A stretch of 64,000 nucleotides of DNA from Pezizomycotina sp. ARF18 (taxonomy: Eukaryota > Ascomycota). Positions 13,256 through 26,100 of this stretch are shown piece after piece. The notes under the pieces are model-generated. The model was not told the DNA's origin, ran no database searches, and worked only from the letters and a program-made list of their open reading frames with translations. Within the stretch, counting starts at the first letter, position 1, and each line of letters starts with the position of its first letter. The translations under genes and the position numbers were made by a program. The stretch covers positions 27,024 to 91,023 of the forward strand of contig AZLU01000072.1 of assembly GCA_002224055.1 (NCBI GenBank), written 5' to 3'.

Positions 13256-15495
13256 TTAATGGACATAGCAAAGAGGAAGTCCCGGTATGCATTTTTTTGA
13301 ACTCCTTTCACTGCGCGAACTTCTCCTTAACAACTCCACCTTGAAGTTCTCAACCTGCTCCAGCACGGTCTGACGTGCTCATCTCAAGCGTCTCCCCCTC
13401 GAATCAGCAAGACTCAACGCCGTCCTCGCCGCATTCTTAATCTCCCTACCGTTCAACTCAACACCGCTCAACCACTCGTAATCCGCCTCATTCATGTTAA
13501 CCTTCCGTCCGCAACTGACCTCAATCTTCTCCAAAAGTTCCGCCAGACCTGCTCCTAGCGTCCCTACTGAGGTCCTTAAAGCTGAGCGCGAGGTGTATAC
13601 GGCTCTGAAACGCGCCGTCGAACGTCTTCACCCTGTTCGTCGTAAGGAACAGTATACCCTCGTAGTATTCTAGTAGTCTGAGGAATATGGAAACGAGAGC
13701 GTTGCGCTTGATGTCGTGCGGCGAGCGTTCTCGAGGTACACGTCCGCCTCGTCGAGAGTAAGACGGCGTTCCAGATTGAACATAACCGGAGAATCTCGTC
13801 GAGGCTCTCTTCCATCTTTTCGGGTGTTGGTACCGAGACTGCCGCGGAGATGGTGTACAGCGGACTCTTGGTGAACTCCGCGACCGTCTCCGCTGTCATA
13901 GTTTTACCCACGCCGGGGGACCGTGGAGGACGCTGATTAGTCCTTTTCCTTTGTTTACGACAAAGTCGTCGAATTTGGTTTGAGCGGGTCGATGTGTGAT
14001 TCTACGAGGGAGCGAACGAGCCCTTTTTGCGACGGTGGGAGGACGAGCTTCTCGAATGAGAAGGGTTCCAGCGTACGGGCCGCAGCTGTCGAGGAAGAAC
14101 TGGTACCACTCCTTGCTACCCAGCGAAAAACCCCCAGGCAGAGAGCAGTACACATGAGAGACTGCTCGTCCGTAAGCGTAAGCAGCGGCTTCTCTTCTTA
14201 CCGCTCCTCTTCTTATTATTCCCGTCGGGTTCATTACTGAACACCTCCTTATTACTTTACTGTCCTACTACAGCGGTCATAGCTCGAGTCATCGTTGTTG
14301 TCCCCGTCGTTCGTCGCTATCGTAATAGTCCATCTCGTTATCGGAATCGTAGTAATCATCCCGGTTACAGTCCTTATCGAGCGACTTCAAATTTCTATAA
14401 CCAGAGTTCGGTTGGAACTGCGCGTGCGTGGCCGCGTCAATCATCACGCGACCCGTGGAGAAGACCTTCATGGGTCCGAACTGCGTCTGCTTTACCGCGT
14501 TACCGTGTACTCCATGCAGTTTATCCCTGAAGGGAAACGTACTTCTTCCCGCGCTGACGAGGCGCTCCGTCATCGCCTGCTGGTCCGGGTGGAAGTCGAA
14601 GGGAAGGCGTCGAGGGATAAGATCTTCTCGGTACCCTGGACGCGGTATGGAGACGTTCGCGTCCGTTTCGCCGAATATTTTTCCCGTTGTAGGCGATCGC
14701 ACCGCAGGCGAGGGACGCGATGACGCCGCACATGGTCTCTGCACCTCGTAGCTCCTTAGGCTGAGCACGCGCGGCTGGCCCATGATCGTGGTAAAAATCT
14801 TGTCACCCGGTTTGAAAAGCGTCCACAAACATCAAAATCGATAAACCTTCGGTACGAGGTTGTTACCTTCTCTTCAGTCTCCTGGACTCTTCGGTCAAAA
14901 AGTCGCCAGAATGTGACCAAATGATCATGTAAAAACGCTCTTCTTCTCCTCTTCCTTATCCCTAGCTTCCTTCAGCTCGTCCCAGTAATGGTAAAGCACA
15001 TGGAAGGGAGCATCGAGGGAAACCTCGGGCGTTGCGAAGCTAATATTAGGGTACGAGGGATCATCTCCTTCAGCACTTCTTCAGCGCGGGACTAGTAATA
15101 CTCATCGACCGCTTGTAGAATTTCCCTTGTGGTCGTTAGTGCTTGATGATGCATATCGGGTGGTCCTTATACTCCGCCAGCCGGTTGCTTCTGCTTCGGA
15201 GCTTCCTCCTTGGCGTCAGTGATTGTACCGGTTGTGGTCAGCATTGAAGTACTCTGCGAGAACTTGACGCCTTGTTCGGCGAGGTTCCGATTCTTCCTCG
15301 ATCTTGGACTTTTCCGCGAGCTCCTTCTCGTGCTTTGCCTTCTCGGATGCCTCGGGCTCCACGGTGCTGGTTGGAGCGGTTTGAGTATCTTCGAACCATT
15401 TTGCGTATTTGTAGGTGGAGATGGAGATTGACTGTAAGGGTAATATGAAGATAGAGGTGGACTACACCGTCTGGGTAACGAGGATAACGGCTCAT
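13256..15495 (-). CDS. AAA-family ATPase with fungal DUF7025-type N-terminal region
   Basis: Predicted P-loop ATPase of the large, mostly uncharacterised fungal group that carries a DUF7025-like region before one AAA module. Reading down the minus strand: a Pro/Ser-rich N-terminus, then a charged KAKHEKELAEKSKIEEE stretch, then APFHVLYHYWDELKEARDKE and LWTLFKPGDKIFTTIMGQPR, both typical of the N-terminal domain. After these come a Walker A region (VLHGPP.. followed by ..GKTMTAETVAE), the segment LDEILRLCSIWNAVLL leading into Walker B, and a C-terminal ELNGREIKNAARTAL sensor-2 type helix. The pieces lie in different frames, with at least six single-base shifts, including one inside Walker A. 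All expected blocks are present in order and the spacing fits a protein of about 740 residues. The start (ATG at 15495) and the last dozen residues are provisional. Substrate unknown. Confidence 0.85.
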
Positions 15496-18400
15496 GTTAG
15501 CTGTGAATGTTCAATTGTAAAAAGATACTTTATATTTAATTTATTACCAATGAGGAACTAAGGCAGAAAGAGTATGAGCTGTGATTGTAGAGAGAACGAT
15601 TCTTCTGGGCTAACCTTGGTGTCGATGTCCTGAACTGGTTTGTATTATACTACTAGCTTGAGGGACAAAGTCTACTGTTTGCCTACTTACTCAAGCTATG
15701 TTGGATCAATAGGATAGAAAGGAATGATGAGATCTGGGGAGTAGTACACACCACACACAGAGAGAGAGAGAGAGAAGAAAAAAAACCCCATGATGAGGAA
15801 AAACGAATCCTTTTATATTGCACGTCAACCTATTCGGACCGTATCACCAAGCTACTCCAGATCACTATAGCAAATGGCTCCGACATCCGCTTTTGAGTCA
15901 TACGGTACCTTCAATAGTAAGGGAGTAAGGAAAAATCCTAAAACCTTTTCTTATCAAAAGCCAATGTACCTCGCAAGGCTTTCTTACTTTTACTCTGCCT
16001 ACTTCTTACACCCTCAATTCACAGTTCGATCCTCCAATCCTACCCCCGATTCTCTTGAAAAGGGACAAACTTCAAGGTGACGCAAAGCATAACAGTAGCT
16101 CCTCCATTTCGCCAATTATCGAAACTAAGAGAAAAAAAAAAAAAAAAGATCAATTCCCGTTCTCAGCTCAAATAGTTTCACTGGCAGTCTATTGTCAAAC
16201 GCAAACAATCTACGTGTTACGGAAGCCTACTTGAGAGCCTTTCCCTCCTATCTTACAAGTGCCTTTTCCATTTTGCCTTCTAGAAAGTAAGTCATCTCTC
16301 GTGGAGGAATGAGAGGGAAAATGGGACTCAGGGTTCTTCCGAGCAATCGTCGCCTCTACTATCGCTTGCGCAGGGTTCCACACCGCAGCGGAAACGCCAA
16401 AGCACACTAGAAAAAAAAAGGCACTCTTTCCAAGAAAGGAAAGCGGGCAAGCTTTTAATGGGCTACTTGGGTTCCCGGAGATTCTTCCTGCGTATCAAAA
16501 AGGAGTGGAACAGTGGGTAAAGTAGCCTCGTGAAGTATCTCCGGCGCAGCCTCGTTCCCTCCATCGACGATCGACGAAGAAAAGCCGTCCCTGTAAGAGC
16601 CGCCACCATAGTATAAACCTTCTCTTCTCGGTAGGCTTTAGATTTTCGAAAATGGCTCCGTAACCTAAAACCCGTTGCCGAATCACTTTTTTAAAGCTAA
16701 AATTCCTTGCAAAAGAGTACCTTAGCTGAAGATTTCCCCCCTCTCTCAGCTGAGATCGTGTTCATGAATTCCTCTCTAGTACGTGGTAAGAAAAAAAGCC
16801 CCATATGGTCCCAATATCAAAGGACTCGAGTTTAAAAGTGCAGTGGCGGTGTTGTCAAAAAAAAAAAAAAAAAAGAAAAACGCGCGTTAACAAACTGAAC
16901 AATTCCGCGAGTCGCGTCGAACAAGTCGCGTCTATAAAAGCAGGTTTAAGTAAGTAAGGTAGGTGGTGACTTTTTAGTATATAGTCCCAGTCCATGCAAG
17001 TATGACTCCGCCTTATCAAAAAAAAAACACACGGGTAACGAACGTCGAAAATGATAAGGAAGCGAAGGCTTGGCATTTGAGCAAGGGAACCTGGGAAACA
17101 TCCGGATATATCGTGGCTAAGTATTATCACGTGATAGATATGTGGCAATATAGGTAGGTGGGTGGCTAGTGGGTATTCGTCAGGTGATGTGATTCCGTAA
17201 GTAAGTGGACGGGCCGTTCTGTGGTTCTGGTTTTTTTTTTTCTGCAGTTCGTTAAGTAGGGAACGTGATCATCTGCCGATGGAAGGAGGTCATATGGTCT
17301 GTTAGCCCAGAAAAAGAATTGAGAGCAGAAAAGAAGAGGGGTGAAGGAAGATCCAGGTTTTTTAGTTGTTCACTTTGTTCATTAAAGTCTCAAGAAACCA
17401 AAACATGCATAGTTTCTATTCTCCAATCATTTCATATGGTCATCATGGGAGGACAGGAAGGAAAGGAAGGAAGGCGTAAGAGAAGAAGGAGAACGGAGAG
17501 GAAAGTGAAGCCGGCAAAACGAACGGGGAATAATAACGACCCGGCCGGAGAAGAGCGGAGGAATCATTCGAATATACTCAAAGTTTTAGGGGGGGGAAGG
17601 AGTGAAACGGACGACTTCTCCAAACTCAGTAGCAGTATTCCGATATTTTAAGTGGATAGAAAAGAGGGGCCGTTCCGTAGAGATACGGAGCGAAAAAAGT
17701 GGACTTGGAGGTATCAATTTCTGTTGATTTCCTTTATTTTTTCTTATATTTCTGATCATCTCATCTCTCGAGGAAGGCTTGTTACTTTCATCCCCCCACG
17801 AGGATGAAAAGAACAGGGGAAAAGCTATGTACAAGTTCAAAAGGATTTTCGAGAAAGAAAGAAGGTAGCCGTATAATATACATTTGTTGAAGAAGAACGC
17901 AAAAAAATAAACAGAGCTCGAAAGATGCGCTAGATGTGGAAAAGCCTTTGCGAAAAGTGGTTCAACCAAAGTGCGGGGTGTATGATAGAACGGGAGAAGG
18001 GAGGTGTGAAGAGATGGGAGAGAAAAAAAAAAAGAAATGAAAAGAAGCGAATGATGTGAAAGGAAGGAGAAGAGAGAAAAAGAAAGTAAAGTAAAGGCAT
18101 TTGTGTAAGAAGAAAAGAGAGAACCGCAGAAATGTTAACGTGTCGTTATTTCTCTAGAGTTTGACATATTTATAAAAGAGAAGACCAAGCAGACCGAATT
18201 TTGCACATAGACGATAAAATAAGATTAAAAAGGATGTATTGAAACAAAAGCTTTGGGAGAGAAGGAGAATAGGATGAAGAAAGGAAGAAAAGAAAAGAAA
18301 AAAAGCTGAAACGCAAAGTCATAACGCCATGATGCTTAAAGAAAAGGAAGAGACAAACAAATCTGAAAGACCGAAGAACAGGGGAAAACAGAAAGAGACA

Positions 18401-18655
18401 ACGCTGAAAGAGCAGATGAGTAGGACAGGAAAACAAAGAAGGAATCGTGGTCAAGAATACGACCATGCTGGTCAGTCAATTGTCAAGGCAAGGAAATAAA
18501 AAAATAAAATGGAAAGGGAGTTGACATCAATGCGGAAAAAAGGACAAATACGTCTTTGGGAAGGAAAACCCTAGTTGATCAGCAGAACCCTTGTATCACG
18601 CTCGTTCGAATCCAAAGATAAATAACTTTTTCTCCTACTTAAAAGAATAGCTTTT
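15496..18655. other. Intergenic region between AAA and PHD genes
   Basis: No recognisable protein. There is a (GA)n tract at about 15757-15776, poly-A at about 16132-16147 and 16857-16874, and a long purine-rich strand from about 17.3 to 18.5 kb that creates artificial K/R/E-rich frames. A word matching a tRNA B-box (GTTCGAATCC) at about 18604 has no pairing T-stem. Confidence 0.55.
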
Positions 18656-21300
18656 CTAATTTTTAATGGCCACCATGCGCCTTTCGATAGAGTCTTCAGG
18701 GCTTCCAATTTTTGCAGTTTTCGACGTTCCGTTAGTGTTCAGCAGCGATTTCGTAATCTCATCGGCGTCTTTGATGAACAGATTGACTGGGCTACTTTGC
18801 TGACCATCTGCGAGGGCCGGTGGCGGTGGTGACGAACCGGGGGGTGCAACGGACGAAGATTCCTAGCCGTATCACTGGAGCCTGCCTGTCGAGCTCGGCG
18901 AGTGCGAGTACGCCCTCGATATCCTCACGCCTGTACGTCTCGAGATCCATCGCGGCATCGTGAATGGCGGACCCAACATACTCGAGCCGGAGTCCTATTC
19001 CCGATCCCGTTCGCGGTTCCATTAGCAGTAGTCGTCGTCGATACGCGTTTCCGTTTCCATTCATACCCTCCAGAGAGTCGAAGCCGCTAGGCGTTTCGGG
19101 GTCGTGCTCCTCGAACTCAGGGGAACTCCAGTGCTCAGCGGGGTAGACATCCTTTTCCTGTCGTGAACTGATTTGGCAATGGCCTGGCGCTGTTCCTTTT
19201 GCTTCAGGTATTTCTTCTGAACGCCGAGATAATCCCACCTCAGCCTGATACCTTCGATGGAACCTCGTACTTCTCGCCGTTGGGACCTTCGTGAATTCCT
19301 TAAACCAAAAGTCCCCGCCTTCGAATTGGTGAATGTCGATGTCTTCGAATCTTGCGCACTTGGCCAGCCTAACGCGTTTGAGCGCTGGCTATTTAAGGAG
19401 ATGTATAGTTAGCAAATTGAAAAGGTGTTTTCCTTCCAGAAAATACGGGCGAACTCACCAACTGATCATCATCGGCGTGCAGCGGGCATTTCCATTTCTT
19501 AATCTTGCCATCTTTGACAGAAGGTGCCGACGGCATTGGATATGGGAGACAGTCGATGTGCAGTTGAAGCGGCAGTAATCGCAAGAGAGTAAAAAATTGT
19601 GACCTTCGCGCTTGCCCTTACCACAGTGATAACACGTAATAATGAAGCCTTGTTATCGAAGATCCGCTTCTCGATCGGGAGATTCATATCGTTCGTCAAA
19701 TAGTTGATGCCTCGAGCTCTGGCACAGACAGGGTTAGGATTCTTGCGCCTCATTTTGCTTTTTGGATAACAAACACGAGAGTGGGGAAAAAAGGAGGGTA
19801 TAACTAGGGTATCGTAGGAAAACAATGGAAACAGAATTTTAGGTTGTTTTGGACACAGTAAAACAAAATTTTAATTCATATATTTTTCCCGAAGGAAAAG
19901 GAACAGGATAAAATAAAGAGATATTTATGAAGTGATAAATTCTTTGGAGATAGGAATGTTTGTATGTATGGGAAAGATAGAAGGAAGGAAGGGTTAAAAA
20001 GGCCTCCTTAAATTCTTTTTATTTATACAGCCTTTCGCTTTTGAAAAAATTTTTAAGAGTAAAGGACCTTTCCCTTGGTCCTTACGACTCAATAAATAAA
20101 ATTCCAACATGGCGAAAATTCTTTATCTGGCAAGGGAATGGTCGATAAAAAAAGGGCTGCAAGAGAGAACAACGGGAAAAAGGACTCGAGCAAACAAAGA
20201 AAAACCACGGATAACAGCTTAAAAGCATTTCGACGATTTGCTCCGATTCTTCCCCTTTAAAGATACCCTCTAAGCAGCTTGTGACCGTGAAGTAAGATGT
20301 CGTGCTTTTATTTCCCCTTCTCTTTGTGTCGGTGGAGGTGGTGGATTTTTCTTTCTGCAATTTCTCCCATTGCACTCTAGCTTCATGTAACGTACCGTTG
20401 AGACAAGCACCACCCTGACACGCGTTTTTGCAGGTGGAAAGGGGAAAAAAATTTTCCCCCCATTTCTCCCAGCACAATTTTCCACGAAAATGGAGCTGAA
20501 ATTTTCTCCCCCCCAAAAAAAAAAAACCAACGCCAGATGTGCAAACAAAACGAAAACAAAAAAAAAAAAAAAAAGTATCGGAATAAATAACAAACATACC
20601 GTTTGCCAACCTGCTTGAAAGGCGGTCGGTAAAAGTAGGTACCCTTGTCGCTCGTAGATACACCTTCGAAGTGGTTACGGATCTTATCCGGAAGAGAAAA
20701 TTGTCGCGAGTCGAGTTGGCTAACGCTATCCAGCAGTCTTTCGGCCAGAGTCACCGTGCTGGCTTCCCGACGGTTTCTTTATCGCATCGGCGGCGGCGGC
20801 GGCGGCGGCGGAGGCAGCGCCAGGGCCTGCTAAAGATCCGCGTTTACCCGAAGCCCTCGATTGGGAAGAAGAAGAAGTAGCCGAGCCGCCTCCAGCTTTC
20901 CCGTTCACACCACCCATCCTCAGCACGGCTTCCTCGTAAGCTGGCGCTCGGGTTCCCCCGGTATTCGCACTTGCCACAGTACCACCTTTCGATTTCGTCG
21001 ACCTCTGCCGCCGTCAGCGGCGGGTCTGCGCAGTCAAAGTGTAGCTCCTGCTTGCATCCCTTGCCTCGCACAGGAGGAGGGTCCCTTCCTCGTGGCACGC
21101 TGTGCAAACGGAGGGGTCTGAAAACTCTGAGCTGGTCGGCGTGTCGCTGCTGCCTCCGCTCCCTCCTTCCCGTGCTCTGTATCGGGTCCACCATGGATAA
21201 GCAAGGTGGGTAGGTCCCCACGTGGCGACATTCTAGTCTGCCTTCTTCTGCTTTCTGCTTCTGCTTCTGCTTCTCTTTCGGTCTTCGAGGAAGAGAGCAA
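18656..21300 (-). CDS. rco1: Rco1-like double PHD-finger protein (Rpd3S-type HDAC complex subunit)
   Basis: Likely the ascomycete counterpart of yeast Rco1, the PHD subunit of the Rpd3S histone deacetylase complex, which acts on transcribed chromatin. On the minus strand the first PHD finger reads CTACHEEGTLLLCE, then GCKQELHFDCADPPL, then ERWYCGKCEYRG, giving the Cys4-His-Cys3 ligands across one frameshift at about 21.05 kb. Downstream comes an Ala/Ser-rich linker with (GCC)n-encoded alanines, and then LLDSVSQLDSRQFSLPDKIR followed by FEGV, which matches the Rco1 segment after PHD1. The second PHD reads CYHCGKGKREGHNFLLSCDYC, QLHIDCLPYP and KWKCPLHADDDQ (19.4-19.65 kb). The C-terminus in a third frame, KDADEITKSLLNTNGTSK to ERRMVAIKN, stops at 18656. 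Intron limits between 19.8 and 20.6 kb and the N-terminus above 21.2 kb are uncertain. Confidence 0.75.
20788..20811. repeat. (GGC)n trinucleotide run encoding polyalanine
   Basis: Eight uninterrupted or nearly uninterrupted CGG/GGC units. On the minus strand they encode about eight alanines in the linker after PHD1 of the Rco1-like gene. Length polymorphism is likely. Confidence 0.8.
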
Positions 21301-23196
21301 ATATAAGAGCGTTGTTCTTTTGGTTCTTCAAAACCTGAGTCTATATTCTGTCCGTAGCCGTGTCTGTATGTGCGGTAAGGTCTTGTGTAAGTTACTTGAC
21401 AGAAGTGTTGGGGGCGGGAGGAGGTATATATACGTATATATATCCACCAAGAGCAAGGAATATGACTGGATGATACGAGAAGGGTATAGGTAATATGATA
21501 AATGTAGAAACAGATCAAAGTGGAGTTCGAGACACAGAAGGGAGAAAAAGAAAAGAAAAAGAAAAGGACTCAACGGAGAAGGTTAGGTGTGATAGGATGT
21601 GTGTGTGTGTGTGTGTGTGTGGTGGGGGATGAGAGTTTTTTTAATACATGGAAGGCAGGAATGTGAATGGGTTGGTAGAAGTAGAGAGAGGGAAGGGGAA
21701 AAAATGGTTGAGAGAAGGAAGAAGAGCGAGAGGGAAAAGGAAAAAAAAAAAAAAAAGCAAAAAGAAAACAATTTTTTATTTTTTAATTTTATTTAATTTT
21801 TTTTGGTGGTGGTGCGGAAGCAAGTGTTAAAAAAAAAAAAAAAAAAAAAACAAAAAACAAAAGGAAAAATTAGAGAGTGAATAAAAAGGAAAATAGACAG
21901 CACTTGCCCTCGCAGCTAGAAAAATTAAATAGCAATAATAAAAATGAACTTTTTTTTTTCTTTTTTCTTTCTCTTTTCGTTCCACCAAATGAAAAACGTT
22001 CCCTGTTCCCCTACGAACAAGCAACCACCACACACACGAGAGATGCACACGAACACAAGGAAAAAAAAAAAAAAAGTAAAGAAGAATCAAAAACGAGGCA
22101 AGCTTAAAAAAAGAAAATAATAAAAATAAAGTCGAACACGACACGTCTGATGTTCTGGTTACATGTCAAGGAGGTTAAAAGAGGAATAAGATATGTAATA
22201 ATATCTGCAACTTTTGAAGGGCTCCGACTGCCAAGAGACGTACGGAGCGAGGGAGGAACGACGAAGGAGGCCGAAGACAAAAAAAAATTGATGATAGAGA
22301 GAAAGTGAAGCGAGGAAAAAGGATAAGATATTTCTCCTCGAATAATTTTGGGCAATTTTTAACAATATTGTAAAATAAAGGGGATGATGACGGGGGGAAC
22401 GATAAGATCCGCCAAGGCCAAAAGAAGAAATGCTCAGCCTTTTGGGGGGAGAAAGGTGAACACCGAATGGACCAATGGGCGGCCTTCCCAGCACCTTCGA
22501 TCTGCTTCGTTCGTTTTCCTCCTCGTAATAATAATGCAGAAACAAAAGAACAAAAGAAAGAAAAGAAAAGAAAAGAAAAGAAACAATAATATAATACGGA
22601 TAATCAAATAATATATCAGTAGGATATCTGGTAGAAAGAAGTACCGAGTGTTTGGAATGATTCGATTGAAGAATTGACGAGTAATAGAATAGATACGGAG
22701 GATGACAGGAGAAAATTGTACTATCCCATGAGGCAATGTTAAAAGGAAAAGAAATACAGAAGGGTATACAAGGAGAGATAGTCTTATTTTCTGAAAAAGA
22801 AAACTCTTATTATATAAGGGACGCTAAGAGTGAAAAGTAAAGCGTTTGTGAAATGGTACATGTGTGCGTAGTGACAGAACTGTACAAGACGGTGCCTCCA
22901 GTAGACGAATCGTTATAGGTTTTTTGTAAAAGGCGGAAGTAAGAAAGACAAAGGGGAATAACTGGATTTCATCCTACCATTTATGCTGCTATCTCACTCC
23001 AGTGGAGTGGTGTCAACTAATATCAAATCCTGGTGCGTACATTGGACAGTGTGTCAGCAACGAAAAGTAAGAAATCCAAGGAGTAATAAATAGCTATTTT
23101 TTTTTTTTGGGAAAGAGGGGCGATATCCTGCGCTTCTTGTGAGGAGGATCTCGGACCAACCTTACCATACATCCCTATCCGTGAAAGAATCCAGTT
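21301..23196. other. Intergenic/promoter region with simple repeats
   Basis: This holds the upstream region of the Rco1-like gene and the 3' region of the next minus-strand gene. It contains (GT)11 at 21599-21620, poly-A tracts at about 21746-21760 and 21831-21850, and (AAAAG)n at about 22556-22582. Open frames are low-complexity; none is supported as a gene. Confidence 0.55.
21599..21620. repeat. (GT)11 dinucleotide microsatellite
   Basis: Twenty-two bases of uninterrupted GT, followed by GGTGGGGG. Located upstream of the Rco1-like gene. Confidence 0.9.
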
Positions 23197-26100
23197 TTAC
23201 TGCCAAAGATATGGTGGTTTAAAAATAATATGCCTTGTTGCTTTTCGAAGAATGAAAAAATGCTTTGTTGTGTTTAATGATGATGATATTATATGATTCG
23301 AATGTGCCTGTCTTTCGAGTGCGTCGAGTGCACCCACCGTATGAACCAAAGTTTCGGCTATGTAACTAACGACGACCCTTCTTTTTGGTATCTCCTTCAA
23401 TAAGGACATTTGCTTCTGGACTCGGTTCTCCCAGCTGCGCCGCCTCTCCTTGATAAGTGTCTTCACGCCTCGGAGGCAAGAAAAGGTCGCGTTGGGGTGG
23501 CGAAAGAACGGAACCCACGGACGGGGACAGTTCGGGTCGGGCTGGGACCTAATATCCGAATTTTCGTCGACGTACTCAACCTTGGGTTCATTGCCAAGGT
23601 GCTGAACGTAGAGCATATCGTACTCGTCGTGGAGTTCGAGGCGCAGGGCAAGTGCTGGATTCGTACGGGCCTTTTCCTTCAAGATATAATTGACCCGTTT
23701 CTTTTCATCCTTATCCTGCTCGCGTCCTTTAGCATCCTTGCCTTGGTAGGAACTCCTCCTAGCCATCGGCGGTGATGGTTCAGCGATAAGCCTGAGGTCA
23801 GTCTCGGATACGGTTTCTGCCCTTTCGACGTTGTCCTCATCGTGTAAACGCTCAGCAATGGTACGTTTTGCGCCGGAAATTGTTGACGTCTTAGGAAGAA
23901 GATCAAAATTAGGTTAGCTTCAAGCCCGATGAATATAATACAAAGAAAATGAGGAATTCAAAGGAGCCGTACTGAAGCGATCGATGGGTCACGGAAGTGG
24001 TCATCGTTATCCTGCTCTTTAACCTTCAAGGTCACCTTGGCGAGAGGCGAGTTTGAGATGTATTCTGCAACGAAGTGTGCGCCTTCATTTAGGTCGATGT
24101 TCTGCAAGCCCGTCAGGTCAGAAAATTTCCCCCTTCTTCTGTTTCTTTTGCATATTTTGGAATATTGATTTAGCGCGCTCAAGGAGAATTGTTCTCCTTC
24201 AAGGAGGATCGGAGGAGCTACTATGACAGAATTAGCTATAGGACTTGAAATAGAAAAACTTTTCCCTGGTAAATGCTGAAAGGACAAAGTCTGCATGAAG
24301 CATACTTTAGAAGAGATTTGGGTTACATCAGAAGTTTCCGGCCAACGGTAGGACTGCGGGCCGGAGGATGTCGTCCTGGGGCTGCAATGGTGTTAGCTCC
24401 TATATGACGTACCATCAAAAATCAGGGGAAAAGAATATTACCTCAGCACTCATTTCCGACGGTGTCGCTTCCGAAGGGGTCGGTACAGGAATGCTCATCA
24501 GAGAGACATCTACGTCAGCTGTACCAGAGAAGGACTTGACAGAGGTGAAGGTCAGCTCAGCTTCGTCGATGTCATGTCCCGTAATATCAGCATCGGCCAT
24601 CTCGGGGTCGGCAATTTCAGGCTCTACTATCGTGGAGTCAACAATATCTAAGGCTCGTTTCGTGGTACTACTAGTAGTAGTAGTAGTAGTAGCGACTTTG
24701 GGAGGTGGAGCGGTTGTGGCCCGACGGCTGCCTTAGAGCCAACGGGTTTTGGTTCGTCCTCCTCGAGCCCGAAGTATATCCAGTCCATATTTCATCCAGC
24801 AGGCCGGCATTTTGATAGTCCTTCTGTTGCTTTTTACCATCATTGATCCAAGGCGGCATGGTGGTTCCCTGCTAAACCCCACGTATTTGTGAAGATCGGC
24901 GTCAAATCGACCTCTTTCTTCTTGCTATTTTCGTAAACTTGTCTATTATAAAACTTGGTGGGAATTCCGGGACGCGATAAACCTCCTTGTCGAAAACCTC
25001 AACGATTCTTTCCCTTGTGGGAAATACTCCAAGCGGTAACATTCCGAATTGATAATATTGGGAGTCAACGCTCTCTTATCATCGCTTTCGGTACCACGTT
25101 TTCTCGTCGTACTGCCATGCACATTTGTTGGCTGATACTCGATGGTTCGGCTCCGTGAACGTGAAGTTGCCATGATTATCGTAGAATCCCACTTTTGTCT
25201 TCCGAGCGTTACGTGCCGTAGTCGCTACGGCTGCATCCTCACCATTCAGGTCGGAGTAATGGAACTTCGGCGATTATCCTCAACGGGAGCGTTAGGGTTA
25301 TAAGGGTTATAAACGTCGGGGGCCTTCCTTGAGCGTTGTGGCCGCTGAGGTTTCGGCGTCGACTGCTTCACCTCTGGTTCCGTAGGATCTTCGACATCAA
25401 TATCCATTTCGCTATTATTACAGCTCGTTGACGGTTTCGGGGCCGACCTTTGGCCGCTAGCGGTAGGGGTTTGCTTCGGTTTGGCTGCCGCTTGGCGAGT
25501 ACGGGTCGAGGGACACTGGTAGCTGCTGCCCTCGGCTGAATTTTTGTTTCTCGTTAGCATGATATTCTTTAGTATGGTTCCTGGGACTACGCCTAAGGGA
25601 GGGAGTTGCTGGTGTCGACTTCATGTTTTGAGTCGACTTATCCAGTTTTACAGGACCGCTTGTTTTCCCCTCCTCTTTCTGTGCCGTAGACGCAGCTCCT
25701 TGTTCTTGGGCGGCCGTGCACGCCTCCTTTTGGCCGGGGGTTCCGCGACCACTTCTTCTTCCTTTGACTCATCGCCCTTCGCATCAGGAGGGATTTCCGT
25801 TTGTTGAACGGATGTTACTTCCTGAGCTTCCTGAGCCTTTGGAGGGTTCACAATTAAGCGGATAAAAGGCCATCTTCTTACACTTGGCTCTCCGTGTTGT
25901 TGCGCTTTGCACTATTGTCAACGGTGTTTTGTTGCTCATCCTGGTCAGTTGGCTTGGTATCTGGTACAGCCTTGCGCTTCCTGGATGATCTGTTACTGCT
26001 CACTGGTGGTTCAACGCTGGATGTTTCCTGCGGGGTTTGTCTTGGCGTCTCCTTGGGAATCTGTTTGAGTGTCTGTTTGGGTGTCTCTTGGGTGCCTGTT

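Noticed and set aside
17265-17651. 128-residue K/R/E-rich frame
   Set aside because: It follows from a purine-rich strand; there is no conserved block.
18596-18620. tRNA-like B-box word GTTCGAATCC
   Set aside because: The flanking bases cannot form a T-stem and no A-box or acceptor stem is found at the right distance.
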